From: PALSA-612 sp963742925
Lineage (GTDB): Bacteria > Actinomycetota > Thermoleophilia > Gaiellales > Gaiellaceae
NCBI GenBank assembly: GCA_963742925.1
Contig: CAVUNV010000004.1
Coordinates: 372,001-436,000 of the forward strand
DNA length: 64,000 nucleotides
Direction: 5' to 3'
Of this stretch, positions 16,849 to 24,473 are shown piece by piece. The position numbers and the translations under genes were made by a program. The notes under the pieces are model-generated. The model was not told the origin of the DNA. It worked only from the letters and a program-made list of their open reading frames with translations, and searched no databases. Positions within the stretch are counted from its first letter, which is position 1, and each line of letters starts with the position of its first letter.

Positions 16849-17060
16849 GCCGGGGGTGGGGGCGAGGTCTGCGTCGTCGCGTGCGTACCTGCGGTGGGCT
16901 GGACGACGACGAGCTGCTGCTTGCCGTTCTTGCCCTTGACGACGAGGACCGTCGGTGTTGCCGAGGGCAGCGGCGAGGGAGCCTGGCGAGACCAGGCGAG
17001 CACCCCGACGATCGCGAGCATCGCCCAGAAGGCGGCGACTGTTGCCCAGACCCGGCGCAT
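16845..17060 (-). CDS. Small single-helix protein upstream of apbE
   Basis: 71 residues: helix RVWATVAAFWAMLAIVGVLAW, then a short beta-like stretch (TVLVVKGKNGKQQLVVVQPT) and a Thr/Pro-rich tail. ATG 17060 shares one base with the preceding TGA. Orientation is probably N-in with the tail outside. No known family recognised. Tight coupling to apbE suggests an accessory or electron-carrying anchor. Confidence 0.65.
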   Translation of the reverse strand: MRRVWATVAAFWAMLAIVGVLAWSRQAPSPLPSATPTVLVVKGKNGKQQLVVVQPTAGTHATTQTSPPPPA

Positions 17061-17233
17061 CAGTCGTCCCACCTTTGCGGCGTGGTCGCGGGGGCGGGCG
17101 CCACCTGCGCGGTGAGCGCCGGGGCCGGCGCGGGCTTCGTGTTCCCGCGGGCCATGCCCATGATCGCGAACGCGCCGGTGAAGACCGTCAGCGTCAGAGC
17201 GCCGGCGAGTGCAAAGACCTGGAGACGTTTCAT
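17060..17233 (-). CDS. Small single-helix protein, paralog of 186-545
   Basis: 57 residues: MKRLQVF then helix ALAGALTLTVFTGAFAIMGMA and a Pro/Ala tail ending RWDD. Its N-terminal half resembles the protein at 186-545, which also precedes apbE. It begins a transcript: a 21-base element (17281-17301) 47 bases upstream recurs 45 bases before the small-protein gene at 20302. Confidence 0.65.
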   Translation of the reverse strand: MKRLQVFALAGALTLTVFTGAFAIMGMARGNTKPAPAPALTAQVAPAPATTPQRWDD

Positions 17234-17280
17234 CTGGAGTCCTTTCTCGTGAACTGCTTGCACGCTCAGTTCTACGAGGC

Positions 17281-17301
17281 GGCGGGTAAGGCGCGGGCCA
17301 A
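17281..17301 (-). promoter_or_regulatory. Shared 21-bp upstream element, copy 1
   Basis: On the minus strand it reads TTGGCCCGCGCCTTACCCG plus CC. It matches the element at 20348-20368 at 16 of 21 positions, and both sit 45-47 bases before the ATG of a small membrane protein gene. Probable binding site of the OmpR-type regulator at 21769-22427 (inference). Confidence 0.4.
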
Positions 17302-17341
17302 GGCGGGGCCAGGAATCGGCACCGCCGGCCCAAGAAAGCGC

Positions 17342-17560
17342 TCAGTCGTCCGAATGCTCGCCCGGCTCGACCCTCGGGTGGGTCGGCGTCGGGACGGTCT
17401 TCACGGGCGGTTGCGGCACGCGCGCGATGACCAGTCCGGCGCGTGGCGTGAACTTCCCCACGTTCTCCGATCCTGTCGCGACGCCGAGCAGCACGACGTT
17501 CGCCACGACGGCCGCGGCGATCGCCAGGACGAGCACGAGGCCGACCCGGAGCGCGGTCAC
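17342..17560 (-). CDS. Small single-helix protein after the ferredoxin reductase
   Basis: 72 residues: an N-terminal helix (RVGLVLVLAIAAAVVANVVL) then a Pro/Thr tail ending HSDD. The GTG at 17560 overlaps the ferredoxin reductase stop (GTGA). Like its neighbours it is a membrane-anchored, Pro-rich tail protein of no known family. Confidence 0.6.
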   Translation of the reverse strand: MTALRVGLVLVLAIAAAVVANVVLLGVATGSENVGKFTPRAGLVIARVPQPPVKTVPTPTHPRVEPGEHSDD

Positions 17561-18696
17561 GCGGCGAGCTCCCGTCTCACCGTCGCCGCCTCGCGGGGCC
17601 GGTTGGCGAGCAGGGCGGCGACGAGCTTTCCGTCCTCGCCGAGGTAGCGGACGCTGAACGAGTCTCCGTCGCCGTCGATCTCAACGCGTGACCAGCCTTC
17701 ACCGTGTCCAACGTACTGCAGACGGAGCCCGAGCTGGTCGGACCAGAAGAACGGCGGCTCGTCATGAGGCTCGTCGCGGCCGAGGATGGCATGGGCCACC
17801 GCGGCTCCCTGTGCGGCCGCGCTCGTCCAGTGCTCGACGCGGATGCGCCGGCCGAGGCTCGGCCGGAAGGTCGAGGCGGTGTCGCCGCATGCGTAGACGC
17901 CGGGGAGCGCCGTGCGGCCGGACGCGTCGGTGGGGACTCCGCCCGTCCCGGCCGGCGCGCCGACGGGCGCGACCGGATCGGCACCGATCCCGAGCACCGC
18001 GAGGTCGCAGGCGACCTCGCTGCCGTCCGTGAGCAGGAGGCCGCGCAGGCGGCCGCCGGGACCGCGCCGGAAGCCCGCCAGGCCTGCGTTCAGGCGCAGG
18101 CCGACTCCCTGCTCGTGATAGCGATCGGCGATCAGGAGCCCGGCCTCGCGGCCGAGCACGCGCTCGAGCGGCACGGGCGCGGCTTCGACCACGGTGACGT
18201 CGACTCCGAGTGACTGCGCCGAGGTTGCGACCTCGCCGCCGATGAAGCCCGCGCCGACCACGGCGAGCCGCCGTCCCGGCCGCAGCTCGGGGCGCAACGC
18301 GAGTGCGTCGCCGAGCGTACGCAGGACGTGCACGCCCGAGGGGAGGTCGGGGAGCGTTCGTGCACGGGCGCCCGTCGCCAGGACGAGGTTGTCCCAGGGC
18401 AGAATGCGACCCTCGTCCGTGACGGCGATACGTGAACGGGCGTCGATCCGGCCCACGCGTGTGCCGAGCAGGAGCTCGATCTCCTGCTCCTGCCAGAAGC
18501 CGTCGGGACGGAGACCGATCGTGTCGGAGGCCTTCGTCCCGGCCAGCAGTTGCTTCGAGAGCGCCGGCCGCTCGTAGGGCGGCCACCGCTCTTCGCCGAC
18601 GAGGAGCACACGGCCGTCGTAGCCCTCTGCGCGCAGCGTCTCGGCGCAGCGGGCGCCGGCGAGCCCGGCACCGACGATGAGGGCTGTCCGCTCCAT
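17557..18696 (-). CDS. FAD-dependent ferredoxin reductase
   Basis: 379 residues, BphA4/rubredoxin-reductase type: ALIVGAGLAGARCAETLR (FAD), LVLATGARAR, RLAVVGAGFIGGEVATSAQSLG (NADH), GVYACGDTAS (FAD) and a C-terminal domain with HWTSAAAQG. Transfers electrons between NAD(P)H and the [3Fe-4S]-type ferredoxin encoded 2 bases upstream. Next to two heme membrane proteins it could feed electrons into the membrane. ATG 18696. Confidence 0.9.
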   Translation of the reverse strand: MERTALIVGAGLAGARCAETLRAEGYDGRVLLVGEERWPPYERPALSKQLLAGTKASDTIGLRPDGFWQEQEIELLLGTRVGRIDARSRIAVTDEGRILPWDNLVLATGARARTLPDLPSGVHVLRTLGDALALRPELRPGRRLAVVGAGFIGGEVATSAQSLGVDVTVVEAAPVPLERVLGREAGLLIADRYHEQGVGLRLNAGLAGFRRGPGGRLRGLLLTDGSEVACDLAVLGIGADPVAPVGAPAGTGGVPTDASGRTALPGVYACGDTASTFRPSLGRRIRVEHWTSAAAQGAAVAHAILGRDEPHDEPPFFWSDQLGLRLQYVGHGEGWSRVEIDGDGDSFSVRYLGEDGKLVAALLANRPREAATVRRELAA

Positions 18697-18698
18697 CG

Positions 18699-18905
18699 TC
18701 AGGCCGCCTGGTCGACGACTTCGGTGACGGTGATCGCGCCCATGGGGCACGCATCCGCGGCGGCGAGCACTCGCGGGTCGGTGCTGGTCGCGACGGCGAC
18801 CGCGATGCCGTTCTCGAGCCGGAAGGCGTCTTCCGCCTCCTCCACGCAGGCTCCGAAGCCCGAGCAGAGAGAACGGTCGATCTCGATGCGGTACAGAGTG
18901 GTCAT
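18699..18905 (-). CDS. Small ferredoxin, [3Fe-4S] type
   Basis: 68 residues. Three cluster cysteines in C-x5-C ... CP spacing (LCSGFGACVEEAEDAF and AADACPMGAI), with no cysteine at the position that would complete a [4Fe-4S] set, as in P450-type ferredoxins. ATG 18905 follows AAAGGAGG and overlaps the stop of the heme membrane protein (ATGA). No P450 is nearby; the partner here is the ferredoxin reductase and probably the ferric-reductase-like protein. Confidence 0.9.
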   Translation of the reverse strand: MTTLYRIEIDRSLCSGFGACVEEAEDAFRLENGIAVAVATSTDPRVLAAADACPMGAITVTEVVDQAA

Positions 18906-19453
18906 GATGCTGTCCTCCTTTGTGGGGTGAGTGGTGGTGTGAGAGCCCGCCAGGCCGTCGCGCCCACGACCGAGCCGACGGCGGCGAGGTAGATCGCGAA
19001 TGCCCACGGCTGCGAGGTGTCCGTGCCCGACGCGAGCCCGTGCACCGTCGCCGCGCCGAAGATCGCGTAGGTCGCCCAGTGCAGGCGGCGCCAGTTCCTG
19101 GTCCCGATCCGGCGACGCAGGGAGAAGGACGCGTAGACCAGCACCATGAGCTCGGCGGCGAGCACGCCGATCCCGACCGGCAAGGGCCGGTAGGGCGACG
19201 CGCCCGGTACGAGGAGGGCGATCGGCCGCAGGTGAATCGTCTGGTCGAGGAGTAGCGTCGCCCCGTGGAGCGCGATCGCCCCGAGGCCCAGCATGGCCAG
19301 GAACCGGTGCGTGTCCGTGACGGCTGCCGGCTTCAGCGACCGGAAGGGACGTGACTTGAGCACGAGCCCGGCCAGCACCGACGCCGTCAGCAGGACGTAG
19401 GCGGTGAGGCCGCTGGCGCGGGCCAGGAGCCAGAAGGTCGGATCGGTCTTCAT
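18902..19453 (-). CDS. Ferric-reductase-like heme membrane protein
   Basis: 183 residues, about six helices. His pairs are H49/H63 (DTHRFLA...ALHGATLL) and H125/H138 (RRLHWATY...ATVHGLASG), placed as in the protein at 15323-15907, so the two are paralogs flanking the cluster. Likely a two-heme transmembrane electron conduit. ATG 19453 is 4 bases inside the end of the upstream gene. Confidence 0.82.
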   Translation of the reverse strand: MKTDPTFWLLARASGLTAYVLLTASVLAGLVLKSRPFRSLKPAAVTDTHRFLAMLGLGAIALHGATLLLDQTIHLRPIALLVPGASPYRPLPVGIGVLAAELMVLVYASFSLRRRIGTRNWRRLHWATYAIFGAATVHGLASGTDTSQPWAFAIYLAAVGSVVGATAWRALTPPLTPQRRTAS

Positions 19454-19869
19454 GACGTCCTGGTGATGACGACCGGGGGCAGGGTGACGACGCGGACGCT
19501 CGACGCCGCGGGCGCGGAGGGCGTGTAGGACGACGACGGCGTGTAGGACGCCACGGGTGCAGCGGCTGCGCTGGCGGCGGCTCTCGCCGAGGCGAGCCGG
19601 GCTGCCGCGATCTGGGCCTGGCGCTTCGCCAGTGCGACCTTGTAGGCGGCGAACTGCCTCCTGTAGTCCGAGAACCGGCGGTTGACGACCTGCTGCACGA
19701 GCCGTGACTGCTGCCGGAGCCGCTGTTCGCGCTGTGCCAGCGCCGAGAGCCGGGGGTCCCGGGCCGCTTTCACGGTCGACCACGGATGCGCCGCGACGAG
19801 AGCCCAGGCCAGGAAGAACGCGACCAGCGAGATCCCGAGCGCGTAGAGACGGCCGACGTGGTTAGTCAT
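19450..19869 (-). CDS. Membrane-anchored coiled-coil protein
   Basis: 139 residues: helix LYALGISLVAFFLAWALVAA, then an Arg/Gln/Ala-rich coiled coil (~45-105, REQRLRQQSRLVQQVVNRRF...) and a Ser/Thr/Pro tail ending VVITRTS. Chosen ATG 19869. No family recognised. Conserved placement in an electron-transfer operon suggests a scaffold or spacer role outside the membrane. Confidence 0.6.
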   Translation of the reverse strand: MTNHVGRLYALGISLVAFFLAWALVAAHPWSTVKAARDPRLSALAQREQRLRQQSRLVQQVVNRRFSDYRRQFAAYKVALAKRQAQIAAARLASARAAASAAAAPVASYTPSSSYTPSAPAASSVRVVTLPPVVITRTS

Positions 19870-20302
19870 TCCCGCCGCCTCCACCGATGGCGCCGTTCCC
19901 GCCGCCGTCGCCCTGATCGGAGCCTTCGGACTCGTGCTCACCGCCGGCCCGGTGCTTGTGGATGATGATCGGTGCCGGCCGGACGTAAACGACTCGCTGG
20001 GGTGGAGCGGCAGCGGCAGCCGGTGCCGCGATCGGGGCCGAGACGGCCGGCGCGGCAGCCGGGGTGGTCGACACGACCGGGGTGGGCGGAAGCTTCGGGA
20101 CTGCGGGCGGCGCCTTCTTCAGCGCGGCCCTGAGCGACGCCTCGAAGCGGTCGAGCTGCCTCGTGCGCTTGGTGACGACAGTCTGCGAGACCGGCTTCGC
20201 CGAGGCCTGGCCGAGGTGGACCGTCTTCGCGAGCGCGATCGTTCCCACTACGGCCGCGAAGGCCAGTGAGAGCGCGACGACGATTGTGTGCTTGCGGGGC
20301 AT
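19862..20302 (-). CDS. Small anchored protein with Ala/Pro-rich and Gly-rich tail
   Basis: 146 residues: helix TIVVALSLAFAAVVGTIALA, an extended Ala/Pro region, IIIHKHRAGGEH, then an acidic Gly-rich end. First gene of the ferredoxin/heme operon; ATG 20302 follows AAGGAGGAG. The HKH...EHE stretch could bind metal (speculative). It is preceded by copy 2 of the 21-bp element. Confidence 0.6.
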   Translation of the reverse strand: MPRKHTIVVALSLAFAAVVGTIALAKTVHLGQASAKPVSQTVVTKRTRQLDRFEASLRAALKKAPPAVPKLPPTPVVSTTPAAAPAVSAPIAAPAAAAAPPQRVVYVRPAPIIIHKHRAGGEHESEGSDQGDGGGNGAIGGGGGND

Positions 20303-20347
20303 CTTGCTCCTCCTTCGGGGTATCTGCTTGACCCGACGGTAGGAGGG

Positions 20348-20368
20348 CCCGGGTTAAGCGCGGGCCAG
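20348..20368 (-). promoter_or_regulatory. Shared 21-bp upstream element, copy 2
   Basis: The minus strand reads CTGGCCCGCGCTTAACCCG plus GG, 45 bases before ATG 20302. It is similar in sequence and spacing to 17281-17301, defining two coordinated transcripts of the cluster. Confidence 0.4.
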
Positions 20369-20392
20369 CCGAAGGTAAGGATTCGACCCGTC

Positions 20393-21772
20393 TTACGTGA
20401 CGGCGTGGAGCGTGATCACGGCCTCGAGACCGCCGCTGCGGGCCTCGCGCAGCTCGATCGTGCCTCCGTCTGCGGTCACGAGACGGTGGACGACGGCCAG
20501 CCCCAGCCCTGTGCCAGTGCCGGGTGGGCCGGCGCGCCAGAAGCGGTCGAACGCCCGCGCCCGCTCCTCGGCGCTCATGCCCGGCCCCTCGTCGGAGACA
20601 CGTAATTCGACCGTCTCGGCGCCGCCGCGTCCCTCGATGCGGATGGTCGAGCCCGGCGGCGAGACGGCCAATGCGTTCGAGAGCAGGTTGTCGAGCACCT
20701 GCTCGAGCGCTCCGGGAGTCGCCGATCCCTTCAGACCGGGTGGAATGTCGTCGTCGAGGCGGACGCCGCGATTTCCTGCCTGGAGCGACCAGTGCTCGAT
20801 CCGCGATGAGGCGACGGCGGCGAGGTCGATCGGCTCCGGCGCCGGCTTCGCTGCGTCGGCCCGCGCCAGCACGAGCAGCCCGTCCACGAGCCGCGCGAGC
20901 CGCTCGACCTCGGCCAGGGCCGCGTCGAGATCCCGCTTGGCGTCCGGCGCCGACGTCGCGCTCGAGGTTCTCGAGCCGCAGCCGGAGCGCCGTGAGCGGC
21001 GTGCGGAGCTGGTGCGAGGCGTCCGCGACGAACTCCTGCTGCGAGTGGAGGAGCCCGTCGAGCCGCTCGACCGTCTCGTTGAACTGGGCTGCGACCGCCC
21101 GTACCTCGGGCGGCCCGGACGAGGCGGGTGCCCGGGCCGTGAGATCGCCCGCGCCCACCTCGGCGGCCGCGTGCTCGAGCGCCGACAGGGGCTTGGCCAG
21201 CGTGCGTGCGAACCGGAGGCCGATCACGTGGCCGCGGCCAGCACGACGCCGCCGATGGCCGCGAGCAGGAGCCAGTAGCGGTTGACGCGCGAGTCGAGCG
21301 CCGAGGTCGGATACGTGATCCGGAGGGCGCCGAGCTTGCCGCCGCCGGGTGCCGAGATCGGCACGGCGGCGTAGATCAGGTCGGTTCCGAGTGTGTTCGA
21401 GTGCCTGGAGCCGGTGGCGATCGTCGGGTGCGTGGCGAGCGCTGCGGCGAACTCTGGCCGGGAGGCGAAGCTCCGGCCGGGAGGCGACTCCGTGTCGAGA
21501 ATCGAGACGCCGCGCTTGTTCACGACGACGACCCGGCCGCCAGGGTCCACTGCGTAGTGTTGAGCTGCCCTGGAGAGCGGCGGGGACGGCGTGCTCAGGC
21601 CGCGCTCGAGCGGATCCTCCGCGAAGGTCGCCATCACCAGGGCGTCGCGCACGATCCCGTTCGTCAGGTCCCGGCGCTCGCTGCGCCCGTACTGGATCCC
21701 GAGCGGGATCTCGAGCGCCGCGAGCACCACGATCGTCAGCGTGACGTAGGTGGCGAGAAGCGGCTTGGTCAC
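20393..21772 (-). CDS. OmpR-partner sensor histidine kinase (two frameshifts)
   Basis: GTG 21772; helix 1 at ~5-25, extracytoplasmic loop with AVPISAPGGGKLGALRITYP, helix 2 near residue 170. The frame breaks in helix 2 (~21232); a second frame carries HAMP and HisKA (FVADASHQLRTPLTALRL). It breaks again near 20950, and the third frame carries GLLVLARADAAKP, N box NLLSNALAVS and GTGTGLGLAVV. All three pieces assemble into a normal kinase, so two single-base indels are inferred. Likely controls the electron-transfer operon downstream on the same strand. Confidence 0.82.
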
Positions 21773-22427
21773 CGGGAACGTGGAGGCGGACGCCGACGCC
21801 GCGGACGGTCTCGATCCACGACGGGTCGCCGAGCTTCTTGCGCAGCGCGGCGACGTGGACGTCGATCGTCTTCGCGCTCCCGTACCAGGTCGTCTGCCAG
21901 ACCTCCTGCAGGATCTCGGCCTTCGAGACCACGGCCCCGGGGTCGCGGGCGAGGAGCGCGAGCAGGTCGAACTCCTTCGGCGTCAGCTCGAGCTCTCTGT
22001 CGTCGACCTTCGCCCGGCGTCCCCGCTCGTCGATCTCGAGTGGGCCGATGCGGGTGTGACGCTGGGTCGCGGCCCGCTCGCTCGTACGGCGCATGACGGC
22101 GCGGATCCGTGCGAGCAGCTCGCGGAAGCCGAACGGCTTGACGATGTAGTCGTCGGCGCCGAGCTCGAGACCGACGACCCGGTCGACCTCCTCGCCCTTG
22201 GCCGTCACCATGATGATCGGCACGCTCGAGCGGCTGCGGAGCTCGCGGCAGACGGAGAACCCGTCGGTGTCGGGCAGGCCCACGTCGAGGAGCACGATGT
22301 CGGCCTCGGCCGCCTCCAGCGCCGCCTGTCCCGTCGCGACCCGCTCGACGACGAATCCCTCGCGGCGCAGGCCCTCTGCAAGCGGCTCTGCGATCGCGTC
22401 CTCGTCCTCGACCAGTAAGAGTCTCAT
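21769..22427 (-). CDS. OmpR/PhoB-type response regulator
   Basis: Receiver (LLLVEDE; D48 in VLLDVGLPD; Lys in IVKPFGF) and winged helix ending RGVGVRLHVPG. As in the other pair, the frame runs on without a stop; one extra G in the CCCGG run would create the TGA overlapping the kinase GTG, so I end it at 21769. ATG 22427. Candidate binder of the 21-bp elements at 17281 and 20348. Confidence 0.88.
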
Positions 22428-22462
22428 GCCGGAAGCTTCGCTGACGGATCGGCCCCTGGGGT

Positions 22463-22475
22463 ACGGGAAAGCCGC
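22463..22475. promoter_or_regulatory. Class 1 site between the response regulator and 22609
   Basis: ACGGGAAAGCCGC followed by AG; 35 bases from the regulator ATG (22427, minus) and 133 from the ATG at 22609 (plus). Confidence 0.45.
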
Positions 22476-22608
22476 AGACGAGCCGCCGGGATCGCCGCAA
22501 GGAACTCGGGGCCGACCCGGATTGCGCCCGCACTCCTCGAGCCGAGACTCCGCGAAACGGTCGAACGCGAGCAGCGACGTTCGGGCCAAGACGGGGAAGG
22601 AGCAGGAA

Positions 22609-23349
22609 ATGCGCAAGGTACTGGAGATCGGAGGCATCGTCGCCGCCGCAGTTCTGATCGTGTTCGGCGCCGCCGCGATCTACCTGGCCGTGGGCGGACA
22701 CGGCACCGTGAGCGACAACCTGAAGACGCAGCAGATCACGGGCACGCACGACATGACGCCGAAGGGGATCGCACCGGAGGTCGCCGACGTGGCGGCGACG
22801 CAGGCCAAGCTCACGGCGGATTTCGCGAAAGTCGGCGTGAAGTTCACGCCGTCGAAGGTGACTGCGCCCGGATGCTCGGTCGCCGGCAAGCAGGTCACGG
22901 ACGGCGATTCCGCCCGCTGCTTCGCGCAGTACATGTTCATTCACGCGATCCGACCGACCGGCCTCGTCTACTCGCAGATGGGGCAGTACCTTGCCAAGCC
23001 GGACACGCCGTTCAAGTACACGGACGGCGGCGGCGGTGTTTCGCCGTCGGCCTCCCCGGCGACCCTCTCGCAGTACGCGCAGGTCGATGCGAAGGGGCAG
23101 TTCGTCTCGAACACCCAACGGAACACCTGGATCGACCAGGTCGCGCTGTCGACCGCCCTCAACTCGAGCTACATGGCCGATCAGATCGCCATGTTCGGGA
23201 TCGTGGTCGGGATCGCCCTCCTGCTCTCCGGATTCGGGTTCGGCATCCTCGCCGTCAGCGGGGCGCTGCGGAATCCGGACTCGGTGCTCAACCGCGTCAA
23301 GAAGCCGGGCGCGAACGACAGCTCCACCCCGGCGGTTCCGACCGCCTGA
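22609..23349 (+). CDS. Two-helix membrane protein of unknown family
   Basis: 246 residues: an N-terminal helix (IGGIVAAAVLIVFGAAAIYLAV), a soluble extracytoplasmic domain of ~170 residues with two cysteines (PGCSVAGK, SARCFAQY, a possible disulfide), and a C-terminal helix (IAMFGIVVGIALLLSGFGFGIL). ATG 22609 follows GAAGGAG. No family recognised. It ends in a very strong terminator. Confidence 0.7.
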   Translation: MRKVLEIGGIVAAAVLIVFGAAAIYLAVGGHGTVSDNLKTQQITGTHDMTPKGIAPEVADVAATQAKLTADFAKVGVKFTPSKVTAPGCSVAGKQVTDGDSARCFAQYMFIHAIRPTGLVYSQMGQYLAKPDTPFKYTDGGGGVSPSASPATLSQYAQVDAKGQFVSNTQRNTWIDQVALSTALNSSYMADQIAMFGIVVGIALLLSGFGFGILAVSGALRNPDSVLNRVKKPGANDSSTPAVPTA

Positions 23350-23371
23350 GAGCCCTGCTCCACCGTCCGAC

Positions 23372-23399
23372 CACGAGGGCCGCTCGAGCGGCCCTCGTG
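23372..23399. terminator. Perfect 28-bp palindrome, bidirectional terminator
   Basis: Self-complementary over all 28 bases (left half begins CACGAGGGCCGCTC), followed by GTTTTC on the plus strand. It lies between the stop of 22609-23349 and the convergent NarL-type regulator, so it can end both transcripts. Confidence 0.8.
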
Positions 23400-23407
23400 T
23401 TTTCAGC

Positions 23408-24052
23408 TCACTCCTCGAGCAGTCCGTGCGCGAGCGCGTAGCGGACGAGCTCGGCCCGGCTCTGCAGGCGGAGCTTCTGCATGATGTGCGCCCGGTGCGT
23501 CTCGGCAGTGCGCACCGAGATGTAGAGCTGCTTCGCGATCTCCTGGTTCGTGTGCCCGAGCGCCAGCAGGCGCAGCACCTCGCGCTCACGGTCGGAGAGC
23601 GGGTCCTCCTCGGCGCGCCGTTCCGCCTCGGCCTCGGCGGCGACGAGGCGTGCGCCCAGCTCCGGATTGACGTAGCGGCCGCCACGGGCGACTTCGCGCA
23701 CGGCTGCGACGACCTCGGCGTCGGCGGCCTCCTTCAGCACGTAGCCGCTCGCGCCCGCCGCGAAGGCCTCGCGCACGTAGCGCGGGTCGTCCTGCATGGA
23801 GAGCAGGAGCACCTTCATCTCCGGGTGCTCACGAACGATCGTCGGCAGGACGTCCAGCCCGGACTGATCGGGCATGACCACGTCCATCAGGATCACGTCC
23901 GGCTTCAGGTCACGGGCCTGGAAGACCGCCTCCCGGCCCGTGCCGGCCTCGCCGACCGGCTCGATGTCCTTCTCCTGGGAGAGCAGGAGGCGGAGGCCCG
24001 AGCGGACGACGGCGTGGTCGTCCACGATCAGAACGCGAATACGGGCCGGCAT
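23408..24052 (-). CDS. NarL/FixJ-type response regulator, DevR-like
   Basis: 214 residues. Receiver with phospho-acceptor D57 (VILMDVVMPD) and Lys in YVLKEAAD; LuxR-type helix-turn-helix at ~150-205 (LSDREREVLRLLALGHTNQEIAKQL, SVRTAETHRAHIMQKL). The DevS-like kinase lies 417 bases upstream on the same strand, with a small opposite-strand gene between. By kinase type and gene context it is the likely master regulator of the hypoxia-type genes in the window and candidate binder of the class 1 sites. Confidence 0.9.
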   Translation of the reverse strand: MPARIRVLIVDDHAVVRSGLRLLLSQEKDIEPVGEAGTGREAVFQARDLKPDVILMDVVMPDQSGLDVLPTIVREHPEMKVLLLSMQDDPRYVREAFAAGASGYVLKEAADAEVVAAVREVARGGRYVNPELGARLVAAEAEAERRAEEDPLSDREREVLRLLALGHTNQEIAKQLYISVRTAETHRAHIMQKLRLQSRAELVRYALAHGLLEE

Positions 24053-24094
24053 CGGGCAGACGTTACCCGGCCCAGTGGCCGGATCAGTGGAAAA

Positions 24095-24111
24095 CCGCAG
24101 CGGATCTGCGG
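24095..24111. promoter_or_regulatory. Inverted repeat between the NarL-type gene and 24159
   Basis: CCGCAG (24095-24100) and CTGCGG (24106-24111) with a 5-base spacer, overlapping a weak class 1-like stretch GTGGAAAACCGC (24087-24098). It lies in the divergent promoter of the response regulator; possible autoregulation. Confidence 0.35.
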
Positions 24112-24158
24112 CCTCCGGGCGATTCTGCCAGCTCGGCGCTCTCGTACGTTGTCACGCT

Positions 24159-24473
24159 ATGAAGCGGACCTACGCGGTTGTCTGGAGCACCGGCGACGAG
24201 GACGTCGTCTCCGGGAGGCTGGATCGCTTCGGCGATCGTTTCGAGCTCCACGGCCGCAACGGCGGGGTCAAGATCGCCTTCTCGGCCGTGAAGAGCGCCT
24301 CGATTGCACGAGGCCAGGCGGACCGGCTGCACGGTCTCCCCGTCCTGGCGCTCGATGTGGGCGCCGCTACGCCGGTGCGGATCGCGAGCCTCGAGGGTAC
24401 GGCCGTCCTGCACGAGCTGGCCGACCGCCTGGAGCGGTCGGGCCTGAAGGTCTCCGGGCCACCCGAGCCCTAG
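24159..24473 (+). CDS. Small protein of unknown family between the DevR- and DevS-like genes
   Basis: 104 residues, soluble, rich in beta-strand pattern (KRTYAVVWSTGDEDVVSGRL, FELHGRNGGVKIAFSAVKSASIARG). The codon pattern is typical of real genes here. ATG 24159. It is divergent from the response regulator and overlaps the kinase stop by 4 bases. It may be an accessory of the two-component system; no function can be assigned. Confidence 0.6.
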   Translation: MKRTYAVVWSTGDEDVVSGRLDRFGDRFELHGRNGGVKIAFSAVKSASIARGQADRLHGLPVLALDVGAATPVRIASLEGTAVLHELADRLERSGLKVSGPPEP

